Below, one piece after another: positions 22,883 through 34,163 of a DNA stretch of 64,000 bases (the stretch's first letter is position 1; each line of letters begins with the position of its first letter). The translations under genes and the position numbers were made by a program. The stretch is from Gracilaria gracilis. Lineage: Eukaryota; Rhodophyta; Florideophyceae; Gracilariales; Gracilariaceae. Under the pieces are notes generated by a model that searched no databases, was not told where the DNA came from, and saw nothing but the letters and a program-made list of their open reading frames with translations. The DNA lies in NCBI GenBank assembly GCA_030374805.1, contig JARGSG010000190.1, positions 124,001 through 188,000 on the forward strand. The letters run 5' to 3'.

Positions 22883-25800
22883 CTTCGACGTCCTCGGAGA
22901 AGCATGTGTAGCCAAAAACTCTTTGAGAGAATCACAACAATTACGTAAAGCGGTACGCGGTAACCAAGCGGCGTCGTCTTTGGACTCCCCGACGAACTGC
23001 ACAAGATAGTAAACACGTCTGTTAAAGAGTTTACGTGCTAAGATCTCAGCAACTTCCTGCTCCACTGCTCCGTCGTTGTCGATAACGATGTCCAACGGGC
23101 CCTTGTTGTTATCGTGAAATAAGCGGAGTTTAGAGACATGAAAGAAGTTTTGAGCGCGACGCATAGTGGGAGCCAATTCGATACGGTAGGTAACCGGCCG
23201 AAGACGGTCGCTGATGCGGAAAGGGCCAATGTATCGTGGGCGCCATTTCTTAGGGAGGGAGGAGCGCCGAGTTAGAGATAGGTTATCAGCACGCAGAAGA
23301 ACGAGACTGCCCGGCTCACAGGTTACATCGTGACGAAAACGGTCGGCATAGAACTTCTGATCGGATCGGGACTTCGCAAGATGTTCTCGGGCAAGGGCTA
23401 CCATCGCTTCGCGCTTCTCGACGTAGTCGGCGGCGGACTGGGAGCGATCGGTACAATGCGTAAGGCTGTGAGTGACTGTAGTGTACGGGTTGTAGCCAAG
23501 TGAAACTTCAAAAGGCGATAGTCGGGTGCTGCTGTGTCTGGCAGAATTGTACTCAAACTCCAAGGTTGGAAGGAGAGTGTCCCGGACGGAAGGTGCGGAT
23601 TGGATGCATGAACGCAGCATACTTGAGAGGGTGCGGGTAAGGTTTTCGGATTGTCCATCGGTCCCGGGGTGATCGGCGGTAGAAGTGTTTCCGCGAACGT
23701 TCAGCAACTGCGTGAATGTCTTCCAGAAGCGCGAGGTGACCTTGGGGTCGCGGTCGGACACGAGGGTATGGGGAACACCATGCTTGGCGAATAGGTGGGT
23801 CTCGAAAAGGTGCGCGGTGTCCTGTGCGGTCGCGGTCTTCTTCGTTGGAATAAAGATAAACTGCTTTGAAAGTTTGTCCACGATGACCAAGATGGCGTCG
23901 AAACCATTCTCTGAGACCGGAAGCTCCCTAAGAAAATCGAAAGTGACTATCTCCCAGCAGCGGTGGGGGATAGGGAGCGGCTGTAGGAGTCCTTGGAGTG
24001 ATTTGTTGAGCGACTTGTTTAACTGGCAATCGCGGCATGTTCGGACGTATCGCAGAATAAAGCGATACATTTGTGGCCAGTAGACGCTGCGGCTGGCAGA
24101 AAAGTAGGTCTTGTCTGCGCCGACGTGACCTGTGCCGTGGAAGTAGCGCGTAAGTTCTTCTCTTAGACCACCATCAGGAATATACAAACGAAGAGAACCC
24201 GTGCCTGACCAGTAGATTAATCCATTGCAGACAGTGAAGTTGGTCGTGGCGCGTTGTCGTGACATGGGTGGTGTATTACCGCGCGTGAAAAGGGCTGACA
24301 GGATGTCACGAGCAAGTTCGTCGGTGGCGTAGAGGGCTTTCACGCGGTCTGTGAGGCCAGAGATACGGATGGTAAGCGAGCGGTGGAGTGGAAGGTGGTC
24401 TGGTCTGCGGCTGAGCGCGTCGGGGACCACATTGCGCTTACCCGGGAGATGGTGGACATCGAACGAATGTTCCTGGATTTCGTCCAGCCAGCGGCACTGT
24501 CGGCCGGTGAGCTTGGACTTTGACTGAAGGTACCGGATGGGATCGTGGTCGGTCTGGAGGAGGAAGCGACGTCCACGCAGGTACGGACCCCAAACGCGCA
24601 AAGCGATCATGACGGCCAGTAGCTCTTGGTCTCCAGTGTCCCAATGGCTTTCTGCGGGTGAGAGGCGATGTGAGAGGTACGCGATCGGATGGCCGTCTTG
24701 GGACAATGTCGCACCAACAGCGTGTTTCGAAGCGTCGGTGGCAACAACAAAGGGTTTGTCAGGGTCGGGGTGGGCGAGCACGGGCGCGGAGTTGAGCGCA
24801 ACTTTGATGGAATCAAACGCGAACTGTTGCGAATGCGTCCACTCAAACTTGTGAGAGCGGAGAAGGTCCGTAAGCGGTTGAAGAATCATAGCGTAGCCCC
24901 TAACGAAACGACGGTAGAAGTTAGCCAATCCCACGAATTGCTGAACGTGTTTCAACGAGGTTGGTGTTTGCCAGTCGTGGACAGAAGATACAAGACGTTC
25001 TTGCGTAGATACTTCTTTGTCTGGGACGGTAAATCCGAGAAAGTCGACTTCTTTCACTCCAAAGGCGCACTTGCTCAGCTTCGCATAAAGTTTGTGCTTT
25101 CGTAGTGCGGATAATACCTGACGAAGATGTTCTTTGTGCTCCTCGATTGACCTGCTGTAGATCAGGATGTCGTCAATGTAGAGTACAAGACATTGTCCAT
25201 TCAGGTGACGAAGTGCGGATGCGATCAGTCGGGAGAAGGCTGCTGGCGCGTTACAGAGTCTAAAGCATAGAACACGCCATTCAAAGGAGCCAAAGCGCGT
25301 TCGGATCGCAGTTTTGTGGCAATCTTCATCCTTGATTCGCATTTGGTGATAGGCCTCCACAAGGTCTATTTGGGAGAAAACGGTAGCTCCTGCAACTTGG
25401 TCCAGAGCCTCGTCGATAAACGGAAGAGGCGTGGCGTCTGGGACCGTGATTTGATTCAGCGCGCGGTAGTCACATACCATTCGCAGTTGTCCGGACTTCT
25501 TTCTTACAAAGAAAACTGGAGCGCCAAACGGAGAAGAAGATGGTCGGATAAGTCCTTTTCGGAGGATTTAATCCAGTGTGTTGCGGAGAATACTGAGCTC
25601 TTCTGGAGAGAGCCGTATGACGGGCCAAACAGGATGTGGTTCGCCCGGACGGAGGTTGATCTCAAAGTCATGTTCACGCTGCAGTGGCAGCTCGTACGGT
25701 AGCTCTTCCTTGAAGACGTCGTCGAATTCGTCGACGATCGATGCCAGCTTGGGGTGGCATTCGACGGATGTGGAAGGCTGTAGTCGGAGCGCAAACAGTT

Positions 25801-26299
25801 CGCAGCCTCGCTGCTTCACAAGTCGACGCATGCGCTTGTGGGTCATCGTCGGAACCATAGGTTTGCCAACGCGCTTCTTCGAGGTAGACTGGTTTCGGGG
25901 CAGCACTTTCATTAGGGGACCATCAGCGCGCTTGATGGTTAGGCGGTACGATGACCAATCGACATGGGGTCGAACCTCACAAAGCCATTGACGACCAACG
26001 GTTATGAGTGGAAGACCGTTGTCCTTGTCCTTCATATCAATAATGTAGACAGTAACGGGAGCTTCAACATCATGCAGAGCGATCGTGGTTTTCGCTTGGA
26101 AGTGAATGGGCACGGTTGTTGAGTTGCCGAGTTCGGTTAGGGAGAAGTCAGAAGGTTCCAGAGAAAGATTGCACAATCGTGCAGTGTTCAACGAAATGAA
26201 TGAATGTGAGGCGCCAGGATCGAGGTGGAATGCGACTGGATAGCCGTTGAGAGACCCGGAGTACATCATTTCTCCAATGGGGTTGTGGAGCAATGGCAA
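22868..26299 (-). pseudogene. pol: Gypsy pol polyprotein: protease, RT, RNase H, integrase, chromodomain
   Basis: One reading frame broken only by a TAA at 25568-25570 in the RT entry region. Upstream part: retropepsin with FHLDPGASHSFIS (DPGAS replaces the usual DSGAT), then RT start. Downstream 870 codons: catalytic FSQIDLVEAYHQ, YIDDILIYS (YxDD), RNase H with ATDASKHAVG and QTDHDPI, integrase HHCC (GTGHVGADK...CRDCQLNK), DDE core (FDFLRELP, VSDRDPKVTSRF, GQSENLTRTL), GPF module (PRYIGPFRISDR) and a terminal chromodomain (VAEILARKLF...YYLVQFVG...AAWLP). The TGA stop at 22868-22870 lies one base from the LTR, so the 3' polypurine tract is within coding sequence. Nearly intact: one nonsense codon separates it from a full pol. 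Confidence 0.9.
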
Positions 26300-26304
26300 T
26301 CTGA

Positions 26305-27377
26305 TGTCGGCACAATGAAGGTTCTCATAATGGAGCTCTATCCATTGAGCCCTGACGTGTCAGACTATGAATATGGACCCCGTTTCGGGTGAAATTGGAA
26401 ATATTGTTGGGACGTACCTTGTTAGGTGAATCGGGGATAGAACCTATGAAATAGGTGTACAGTAGGGCCTTGTGGCATATTTGTCCAAATATTTGGCGTC
26501 ACACCCGCTGGGTAGATACTGTGGCACCCTGACACTGGGTTGTTCACGTGTAGAGCCCTCGTGGGAGTGCGCAGCCCTAGATACAGTAGATAGTATATAT
26601 GGTCGGGCGATCTCGCCCTGGAGCCACTAAGTAAAACTCACCTGAGTCGTATCTTCTTCCTGAAGTACGTGGTCTTCATCCCGAAAGTCGGGCTATGGTT
26701 GCTACTGCCTACGTAGGTTCACGGCTCCTCTACGGAGAGTAACCACGACTGGTCTCGGTACAATCAACCCCCAGGATCTCTGAGGAAGTTCTTTACTACC
26801 AGTTTCTGGCTTGTTTCGCTAATTACCTCAGTATCGGGTTGTATTTGTTGTCGTTCGCCGAGGTACCAGATCTTTGTTTAGTTCATCGTTTTCCTGGTGC
26901 AGGTCTCGCTTCCGCCTCTGTATAGAGTTATATTTGGACACTCGCGTGTGTGTCTTGTTCCGCTATCGGCCCTGTTTCCGCCGTTGGCACGGGCCGTAGC
27001 TTCGCTCGTGTGGTTCTCCGTAGGAGCATTACACCGTCTTACGGCACCGTTCGCTCCACTTCTAGACTCGTTCTCTCTTGATCCGTCGTCGGTTATTCCT
27101 CTCTAGGCCCACGTTCTTCTTTACCTCTGCAGGTTATTCCAGTACCGTCTCCGGTTTACACCCAGCTGCCACGTGGCACGCGCACGGGCAGAGGGCTCTA
27201 CTTCTGAGTTCGCCCTTTTGTGGGAGCAGGACTCGGACACCCTGGTGGACACGTACCCTCTTTGGGGTTAGCTCTACAGGGGTCGGCGTCGATAGCGGAG
27301 AGTGTAGGTGCAGAACGAGGGCCGAGATCTGCCGCACTGGCGTGCGGCGCGAGTAGTTTTTCGAACGGGTTTTCTGA
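26305..27377. other. Non-coding 1.07-kb stretch between gag and protease, possible inserted solo LTR
   Basis: In Ty3/gypsy elements protease follows the gag zinc knuckle closely. Here the knuckle (about 27390-27440) and the protease start (about 26310) are separated by more than 900 bases with no retroviral coding. The interposed plus strand has a TATATATGG box near 26597 and LTR-like pyrimidine-rich sequence. A pentamer TCTGA occurs at both possible edges (26300-26304 and 27373-27377), but the ends lack TG...CA, so the boundaries are uncertain. Confidence 0.35.
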
Positions 27378-28648
27378 CCGGAGGCCCCGGCCACGTTGAG
27401 TCGGCACGGATGTCCTTCGTCACTCCAGGGACCTTTTCCGCACTTCATGCAACGATTATGGGCGCGGTAGATGCGATTCTCTGAAGGATTTCGAATGTCA
27501 GCCGGTCCCCAACAGTCAGAAGAGAGATCCTTGTTGGTCAGAGAGGGGTCAGTGGGCTTGCTCGACGACTGTTTGGACGAGCGATCCTTGTTCTCGGATC
27601 CCTTTGACTTTTAAGACGAAGACGCCGAGTTGTTTCCTTCATTCCACTTCTCTGATATGTAGACAGTCCGAACGAAGTTGTATACCCCGGCCATGTTCGC
27701 TGGTTCACCGTCGGGAAAACGAACCGAGAGCTTCTTCTTGAAAACAACCGGAAGGCTGAGTTGAAAGAACGTAAATGCTTCGCTTACGGGGGTACTACAG
27801 ATGTCTATAAGCTCACGAAACTTCGTGATGTGGCTTTTCAAGGGGCCGTCGGCAAAGCGTAAACGAATTAACCGTACGCGTGCGAGTGCGGTTTCGTTCG
27901 CTGGGACAAATTCTGAAAGCATTGCGGTCTCTAGTTCGTGGAGAGTAGAGAAGGTCTCGCCATCGCGCAAGGAACGAGCGTGCCAATGGTCTGCGGTGTC
28001 GCGCAGAAGACAAGAAGCGATGTGTACTTCCTGAGTTTCAGTGATGGACGGACAGAGACTCGTGACTTTGCGGACGTTCGATATGAAAGATCGGACTTTG
28101 ATCGAGGTGCGCTCGCTGTCGCGTCCATAGAATGTGGAAAAGTTAGAGGACTTCAGAACCTGTAGAAGCGATGCCGTGGACCCGGGAGAGGGAGAGGTTT
28201 GTGGCGTTGGATTGCTTTGACGGACTCGTGGTGGGAGAAACGGCGGTGACGGAAGTCTTTGTGGGGCTTCAAGACGATTCTGGAGGGCATGGAGCTGATT
28301 GACTACCATTGTCATCGTGTTCTGCTGTTCCTGGATCAATGACAACAACGCCGGGGGTGCGGGGTTGGTGGAGGTATTTTCGGTTGCAGTATTGACGGCG
28401 GCAGTGTTTCCAGTAGGCATGTTTGCAACTGACCCGGGTTGAGAGTGGCTGATGTGACTGGGAGGTACAGCTACTGCTTGCTGTGCTGAGTGCGAAGAGT
28501 CTGCGAGGGATGCTGTTTCCGGAACCAAAACTGAGGGCTGGGTGACAGGAACTGCTTGATAACCAGAATGACGGGGGGAGCTTGACTGAGGAGGCGGCGT
28601 CGGGGTGGCTACGCGGCGGCCTAACTTGGACTGGAAAGCTAGAGGCAT
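27340..28648 (-). pseudogene. gag: Gag of the chromovirus at 22.6-29.0 kb
   Basis: The minus frame from 28648 starts with a Pro/Ser/Gln-rich linker, then a helical capsid-type domain (FSTFYGRDSERTSIKVRSF, ADHWHARSLRDG and so on), as in Ty3/gypsy gag (retrotransposon gag family). A TAA at 27611-27613 interrupts it. The same frame continues through a Ser/Lys-rich stretch to a CMKCGKGPWSDEGHPC zinc-knuckle-like motif near 27400. In element orientation it lies directly behind the 5' LTR leader. The stop before the knuckle may be a disabling mutation. Confidence 0.75.
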
Positions 28649-28702
28649 GACGCAATCGGTGGCTTATCGATAAGCACAGTTCAGTTCCAGCGGCGAGGAA
28701 CG

Positions 28703-28717
28703 GGGATGATGCTACCA
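28703..28717 (-). other. tRNA primer binding site of the 22.6-29.0 kb chromovirus
   Basis: In element orientation TGGTAGCATCATCCC starts two bases after the 5' LTR. TGG pairs with the CCA end of a tRNA, and the first eight bases fit an initiator-methionine-like acceptor end. The copia element at 35585 has the same first ten bases at its primer site. Confidence 0.7.
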
Positions 28718-28719
28718 AA

Positions 28720-28963
28720 TGTAATACAGAAGGCGATACACTGTATGACGGAAGAAATGAATGGAGTTGTGTGGTCGAGTCTGGCCCCTCCTTCGAGAGG
28801 AGCGCCAGACCAGTCGTATCTTTTTATTTATACTGATTCTCATACGAAGCTGAGAGCTGTGACAAAGAAGAGATGTAACGCTATGCTAGCTTGTAGGTCA
28901 CAGAACGACGTGGATGTGACATTCAAGGAGACACTGGCTTGTAGACTGTCCTTCATCGTTACA
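28720..28963 (-). repeat. Right (5') LTR of the chromovirus at 22.6-29.0 kb
   Basis: 244 bp, direct copy of 22623-22866. In element orientation this is the 5' LTR. The flanking CCGCG at 28964-28968 matches the one before the left LTR. Confidence 0.95.
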
Positions 28964-29556
28964 CCGCGCCTGGTGGCGTTGGTGAACAATGAGTACGCGT
29001 CCGCGACGCAGATGTTCCGCTGTCAACTGCTAAGCGTTCGGGATGTGGTGCAAGCGCTTGACGATCACACTCGACATATCTTGCGAACAGTTTCGGTAGA
29101 GTGGGGTGTGGCGAATGAAGTTGACCATGTTCCCAATGCATCCGTACTGTCGCCGCTGTTGCTGTCATCGTCACGCGCCCGTTTCGATCTCCAGCACATG
29201 TCCACCAAGAGTCTTCGTGTCGATGAATTGATCGAGTCCAATGCTGCCCTCGATGCGTTGTGCAACCAAATTCGAACAGCTTCCGCTCTGCATAGCATCT
29301 CTATTGCTGCGCCTGGCGTGTTCATGTTCGAAAACCATGCCTTTCTGCACTGCGTCCACCCCATTTTGCATGGCCCACCTCACGCCACCGTCGATCAAGT
29401 TGCGATTGGTTTGCCCTTTGCCCCCGAACTGTACCGTTCCTTGGAAGCAGCTTCGCGACACCCCCTTTACCACCACTTCTTTTCGAACTGCCATCCTGCT
29501 ATCGTGAACAAAGTTCGAGAACAGCCGTTCAATTTTGAGAACTGGCCTTCCATGAC
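28964..29556 (+). pseudogene. Split adenylate-forming enzyme gene, piece 2 (middle region)
   Basis: Host sequence between the two retrotransposons, about 195 codons with no stop. 28964-28968 is the gypsy target duplication and 29552-29556 (ATGAC) is the copia one. With the gypsy element and one CCGCG copy removed, the frame from piece 1 enters this piece without a shift. The end of the piece reads HPLYHHFFSNCHP...PFNFENWPSMT, like the segment of PaaK-type phenylacetate-CoA ligases just ahead of the Ser/Thr/Gly-rich ATP loop. That loop lies at the start of piece 3. The earlier part is unrecognised. Confidence 0.8.
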
Positions 29557-29761
29557 TATCAGAGAGAAAGCGTGAATACGACAAGGAAGTTGTCTCAGAA
29601 GTGAGGGTCGGAAGACTCTCACATTGAGACGTTTATATAGAACAATGGATGTACAGTAAAATAAGAACGAATGGTCGTGAGTTCAAGTAATCAAGATACG
29701 ACCATACAAATAGTCGATGACAATCAATAAAGGTAATCTGTAAGAGGTCGCAATGATAACA
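29557..29761 (-). repeat. Left (3') LTR of the copia element at 29.6-34.2 kb
   Basis: 205 bp, direct copy of 33959-34163 with about five substitutions. Followed by a C run (GAGGGGGGG on the element strand, 29762-29770), which is the polypurine tract. Confidence 0.95.
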
Positions 29762-29774
29762 CCCCCCCTCGACC

Positions 29775-32700
29775 TCAGAAGGGAGCCACACAGAGAGCAC
29801 TGCGGTGAACAATGAAGAGATTTCCAGTAAGCGATTTCGTCAGCAAGTCAGAATGGTTTTCCTTGGAAGAGACGAACACAATATCAACCAACCCATTCTT
29901 GACAGCGTCCAAAACATGGTTGTATCTGATATCTACATGTCTCACTCTCCTCATTCCAAGGTATTCTTTTGACCACTGGATTGTACCAAGATTATCCTGA
30001 CGAATTGGAATGGGCTCCAAAACTGGCAGTTTTACTTCAGATAGAACATTTCGAATCCATTGAGTTTGTTTGATACATTCCGATAGAGCATAGAACTCTG
30101 CCTCAGAGGTTGATAGAGCGGTAGAATTCTGAAGCTTAGAGCTCCAAATAATGGGAAATCCGCCAATGCTGATGTAATAACCTCCCCTAGACCGACGTTT
30201 CTCAAGGTCTCGGCCCCAATCTGCATCAGACCAAGCTTCTATATTCATGGACAGATCCTTTGAAAGTCGTAACCCAAGATTTCGGGTTCCTTTAAGGTAC
30301 CGAACAACCGATTTAAGGCAGTTCCAGTGTTCGGGTTTAGGGGATGAAGCGAACTTTCCAAGTTAAGAGACTGCAGTTGTAAGGTCTGGGCGAGTGCGGG
30401 TACAGAGAAACAGTAGCGAGCCCAAAACTTGACGGTAGGGTCCAGTCTCCATCTCAACAGTTTCTTCTTCAGTCATAGGACTCCTGGATTCATATAGACA
30501 ATGACCTTCGGATAATGGGTATGATAGTGCCTTTGCGGTTTCCAAGTTGCACATGGAAATAATGTTATCAATTAAGGGTTTTTGATGGAGATGTACAGCT
30601 GAATCGGTTTCTTTGATTGACATGCCCAAGTAAAGGTCTGTTCGTCCAAGATCACTAACGTCATAATGTTCAGAAAGCTTCTTCTTGGTCCACTGTGTAA
30701 GTTCGGAAGGTCCAAAGATGCATATATCATCAACAAATGCCAAAACAATTACCATGCGATCCCCTCGGGTGAAGGTGAAGAGGCAAGGATGCGAAACGGC
30801 CTGTTTGAAGCCACCTGATATTAAGAACGAGGACAGGTTTTCGAACCAAAGTTTTGGCGCTCCCCGCTTGCCAAAGAGCGACTTGACCAGTTTAACGATT
30901 CTTCCGTTTGCTTCTGGAATGCCTGGTATTTTGGGGAGTCGGATCCAAATGGGGCTATCTTCAGGAATGGTGGCATGCAAGAAGGCACCTTTTATGTCCA
31001 CATGTTGACGGTCCCAGCCTTTAGCGATAGACACGGCAAAGATAAGTCGGAAGAGTTCAAAGTTCAGAACTGGTGCATACAGTTCAGACTTGTTACATTC
31101 TTTTTGAAAGTTTCCTCTTGCTACCAGACGAGCTTTAAAACGTGATGGTTGTCCGTTGTGATCTCGTTTTAGGCGAAGGATTATGCCGGAGGGAATTGGT
31201 TTCTCATGGTTGGCGTCAGCATCCACATAAGTACCAAGATTTTGAATTGTTTCAAACTCTTTCTTAATACCTTCCATCCACAGTGAGGCTTCAGGCGATT
31301 TGAGAGCCTGGTGAAGTGTAGGCTCGTCGCAAGTGCTGATTTCTGATGGCAGTAGTTTCTGAGCTGCGGCACATGAAGCTGACGGGCCTTCACTCTCTTC
31401 ATTTGAAGCATAGCCACCAAGGTCAGGATCATAGGTAGATTCCTTTGCTGGATAGTGAGTGAATGTACTTAGTTCAGAGTCAGATGAATCAGATGAGTGG
31501 CCAGCAGAGGATGTAATATGATGCTCTGGATCAGGAATATGGAATGAAACGTTTTCGGTGTGGTATTCTGTTTCAGATTTATCTCCAGCATGGATTGGAT
31601 TACTGTTTCTAGGAGATTCCTGCATTGCACTGTTGAGAATTGAAAGAACAGGAAGTTTCGATTCAAAGAAACGAACGTGTTTGGTCTGGATAAATCCATC
31701 GGCAGTAAGAATGTAGTACATTCCTCCCTGATTATGACCAAGATTTAGACCATCCCTCATTCGGGTGTCCATTTTTCGGGTTTGACTCTCATTGCGAAGA
31801 ACTAATACATGAGAACCGAACGCTTTGAGATGCTTGACGTATGGTGGGTACTCCTGCAGTAGGGCAACGTATGGTATTTGCTCTGTAATACGATGAACTG
31901 CAAGGTTTCGAGCGTCGATAAATTGCTTGAGTGCGTAGTTCTAGAACCGTTTCGGTAATTTCGCTTGAAATAGAGCAGCCCGAATAGAGCCAAGTGGCAC
32001 ACCAACATAACGTTCCGCTAGGCCGTTGGATGAGGCCGTGTTCGTACTTGTCTGAGACACAGTGATACTGGCCTTCTAAAAATGTTTCTGTACTCGGTAG
32101 AATTCTTTTCCACCGTCAGAATGGAGGGAACGAACATTATGTCCTGACTTTCGTTCAAACCAGTTCTTGAATTGCATAATATATTGAGATGCTTCCGCTT
32201 TGCTTCGTAACGGATATGCAAAGATAAAACGACTGTACGCATCTACAATTAGCAGGTAGTAACGATGCCCTTGCTCTGAGATTGTATTGGCATCAGTAAT
32301 GTCAGTGTGAAGAGTGCCAGGACGAGTAGTAGAAGTCAAGCTTCCTCTGAATTCTTTGCGGATATTTCCTTTCACACACGGTGTGCAGTCAGTCCGGAAT
32401 TCTCGATTGATTGGCAGTAAGTCGTTCCGTATCATGCGAAGAATTTCTCTCTTCGATATTGCATGGGCAAATCTTGAGTGCCAAAGAGCGACATCCGAGT
32501 TGATATTTTGAGAAGTAACATCAATTTCTATGATGCTTTCGGAACTGGATTCAGATTAAATACCAGTGGAGGGTTTACTTCCGGCATCAAGTGTGGAGAC
32601 GGATAGATTTGTTGCAATCTCTTGAACTTTTGCCATCATTGCACGGTTAGTTCCTTCACTTCCTGGTGGGAAATTAGATGCCCGAAAGTCTTCAGAGATG

Positions 32701-33875
32701 TAGTACAGACCGTCTGGTAGTTTAGGTGCGGCGCTAATAACCTGAAAATCATTGTCGATGTCAATGAGCAGTGCCTTTTCAGGTAGAAATAAAACGGCAA
32801 TACCCTTAGAAGTTAACGCCGGAATGGAAAGTAAGCTCATCGCGAGCTGAAGAGAGGCGAGGGTATTGCTTAAGTGAACTGAAGTTGGTGTTCCATTGTA
32901 GTACCAATTCACACTGCGCGTTCCTTGCTCAGTAGCTACAATTGTTGAGTCATCCCCGAGAGAGATCGGAACATGGCAAGATTTAGGCTGGCTCAAATGT
33001 GAAGAATCCGGTGTTAGATGGGTTGTAGTACCAGAGTCCAGCATGAGCAGCTTAGAAGAGCCGGCCCGCGCCATCATAGCTCGGGCAACAGCTGCCCGGT
33101 TGCGGTTCTGCTTATTTCCTAATGCGCTGTTATCTGGCTGTTTATCGTTCTTTGCTGAAAAGTTTCGTTCTCCGTTTTTCTTCAAATTCAATTTGTTATT
33201 CGGGTTACGAGGATTTAAGTAACAGTTCTTGGTAATGTGACCCTTGCAGATGCCACACTTTGGTCGAGCGGAAGTTGCTCGTTCAGATCGATGGTTTTCC
33301 AGAAAACGAGTCTCATCCAGCAACCTGGATGACACAGTGTCCCAAGTTACATTATCGGATGGTAATGTTTTGATGGCAGCGCACACAGGGTTGAGTTGTG
33401 TTGCAGATATGGACGAAACCAGAAGGGCGACAGAGAGTTCCTCTGATAGCTTTGTATCCATGCTGGCCAGTTGTTCCACAGTTCCTGCCATCTTGTCAAT
33501 GTGTTTACCGATATTTTGATCGATGCTGCTGTAACGGAGAGTCACTAGCTCACACATTTTTGCATTACGAGATGCTGTCGATTTAGATGCGTACCAATCA
33601 TCTAGGCGCTTCAACATTTTATGGGGCTGTCCAATTTCTGATTGGACAACGCGTAGTGCTTCGTTAGAAAGAGCGGCGACGATAACCCCACTTGCTTTCT
33701 TCTGGTTGTTTTCGAACTCTTTATGTTTTTCGTCGTCACTGGAAAATGGATTACGGCTTTGTTGTAAAACATTGCCAATGCCTTTGGCGTCACACGCTGC
33801 TTCAATCCTTACACGCCAAAGTTTGTAGTCGTCCTTTTCATCAAAAGGCTTGATTCTTATCTTGTCCATCTCCAT
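29775..33875 (-). pseudogene. Copia gag-pol polyprotein with four in-frame stops
   Basis: From ATG 33875 a single frame runs to 29775. Gag with a CGICKGHITKNC zinc knuckle (CxxCx4Hx4C) is followed by protease with MLDSGTTTH. Integrase has a CTPC pair (part of HHCC), HTDITDAN and LHSDGGKEF, then NGLAERYVG. RT has KARLVARGNFQK, DIKGAFLHA and FVDDICIFG. RNase H has SDADWGRD, STSEAEFYALSE and RQDNLGTIQW. Internal stops are TAA 32556-32558 (after protease), TAG 32076-32078 and TAG 31941-31943 (integrase), and TAA 30363-30365 (before RNase H). No frameshift is seen: all the parts are in register modulo three. The element cannot make the polyprotein unless stops are read through. Confidence 0.9.
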
Positions 33876-33944
33876 TGTGGAACAAAAAAAAAACACAGAC
33901 GACTTAGTATATAATATGTATCGATGTACACAGTAGTGTCACGA

Positions 33945-33958
33945 GTAGGCCCATAACC
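33945..33958 (-). other. Half-tRNA primer binding site (initiator Met anticodon arm)
   Basis: On the element strand GGTTATGGGCC directly follows the 5' LTR. It is complementary to the anticodon stem-loop of eukaryotic initiator tRNA-Met (GGCCCAUAACC), not to a tRNA 3' end. Drosophila copia and yeast Ty5 use this cleaved-tRNA priming. Confidence 0.8.
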
Positions 33959-34163
33959 TATCAGAGAGAAAGCGTGAATACGACAAGGAAGTTGTGTCAG
34001 AAGTGAGGGTCGGAAGACTCTCACATTGAGACGTTTATATAGAACAATGGATGTACAGTAAAAGAAGAACGAATGGTCGTGAGTTCAAGTAATCAAGATA
34101 CGACCATACAAATAGTCGATGACAATCTATAAAGGTAATCTGTGAGAGGTCGCAATGCTAACA
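33959..34163 (-). repeat. Right (5') LTR of the copia element at 29.6-34.2 kb
   Basis: 205 bp. Followed by the ATGAC target duplication and then the host frame. Confidence 0.95.

Larger units (their letters stand above)
22623..28963 (-). mobile_element. Ty3/gypsy chromovirus, full length, minus orientation
   Basis: A 6.34-kb element with two 244-bp LTRs (TGTAATACAG...TTACA) and a perfect 5-bp target duplication CCGCG (22618-22622 and 28964-28968). On the minus strand it has the 5' LTR at right, a primer site TGGTAGCATC two bases inside, gag, about 1 kb without coding, a protease-RT-RNase H-integrase frame, a terminal chromodomain, a polypurine tract and the 3' LTR. I count about ten differences between the LTRs (about 4%), so it is not recent. 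Pol is interrupted by one in-frame stop. It sits in the coding sequence of the host gene described at 21236, 28964 and 34164. Confidence 0.95.
29557..34163 (-). mobile_element. Ty1/copia retrotransposon with half-tRNA primer site, minus orientation
   Basis: A 4.6-kb element with 205-bp LTRs (29557-29761 and 33959-34163) and perfect 5-bp target duplication ATGAC (29552-29556, 34164-34168). In element orientation the LTR starts TGTTA and ends TGATA. Gag, protease, integrase, RT and RNase H all lie in one frame with four internal stops. I count about five LTR differences (about 2.4%), so this insertion is younger than the gypsy element upstream. It splits the same host gene. Confidence 0.95.

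Noticed and set aside
22246..22911. Host frame apparently running into 22911
   Set aside because: The part after 22622 is retrotransposon LTR, not host protein.
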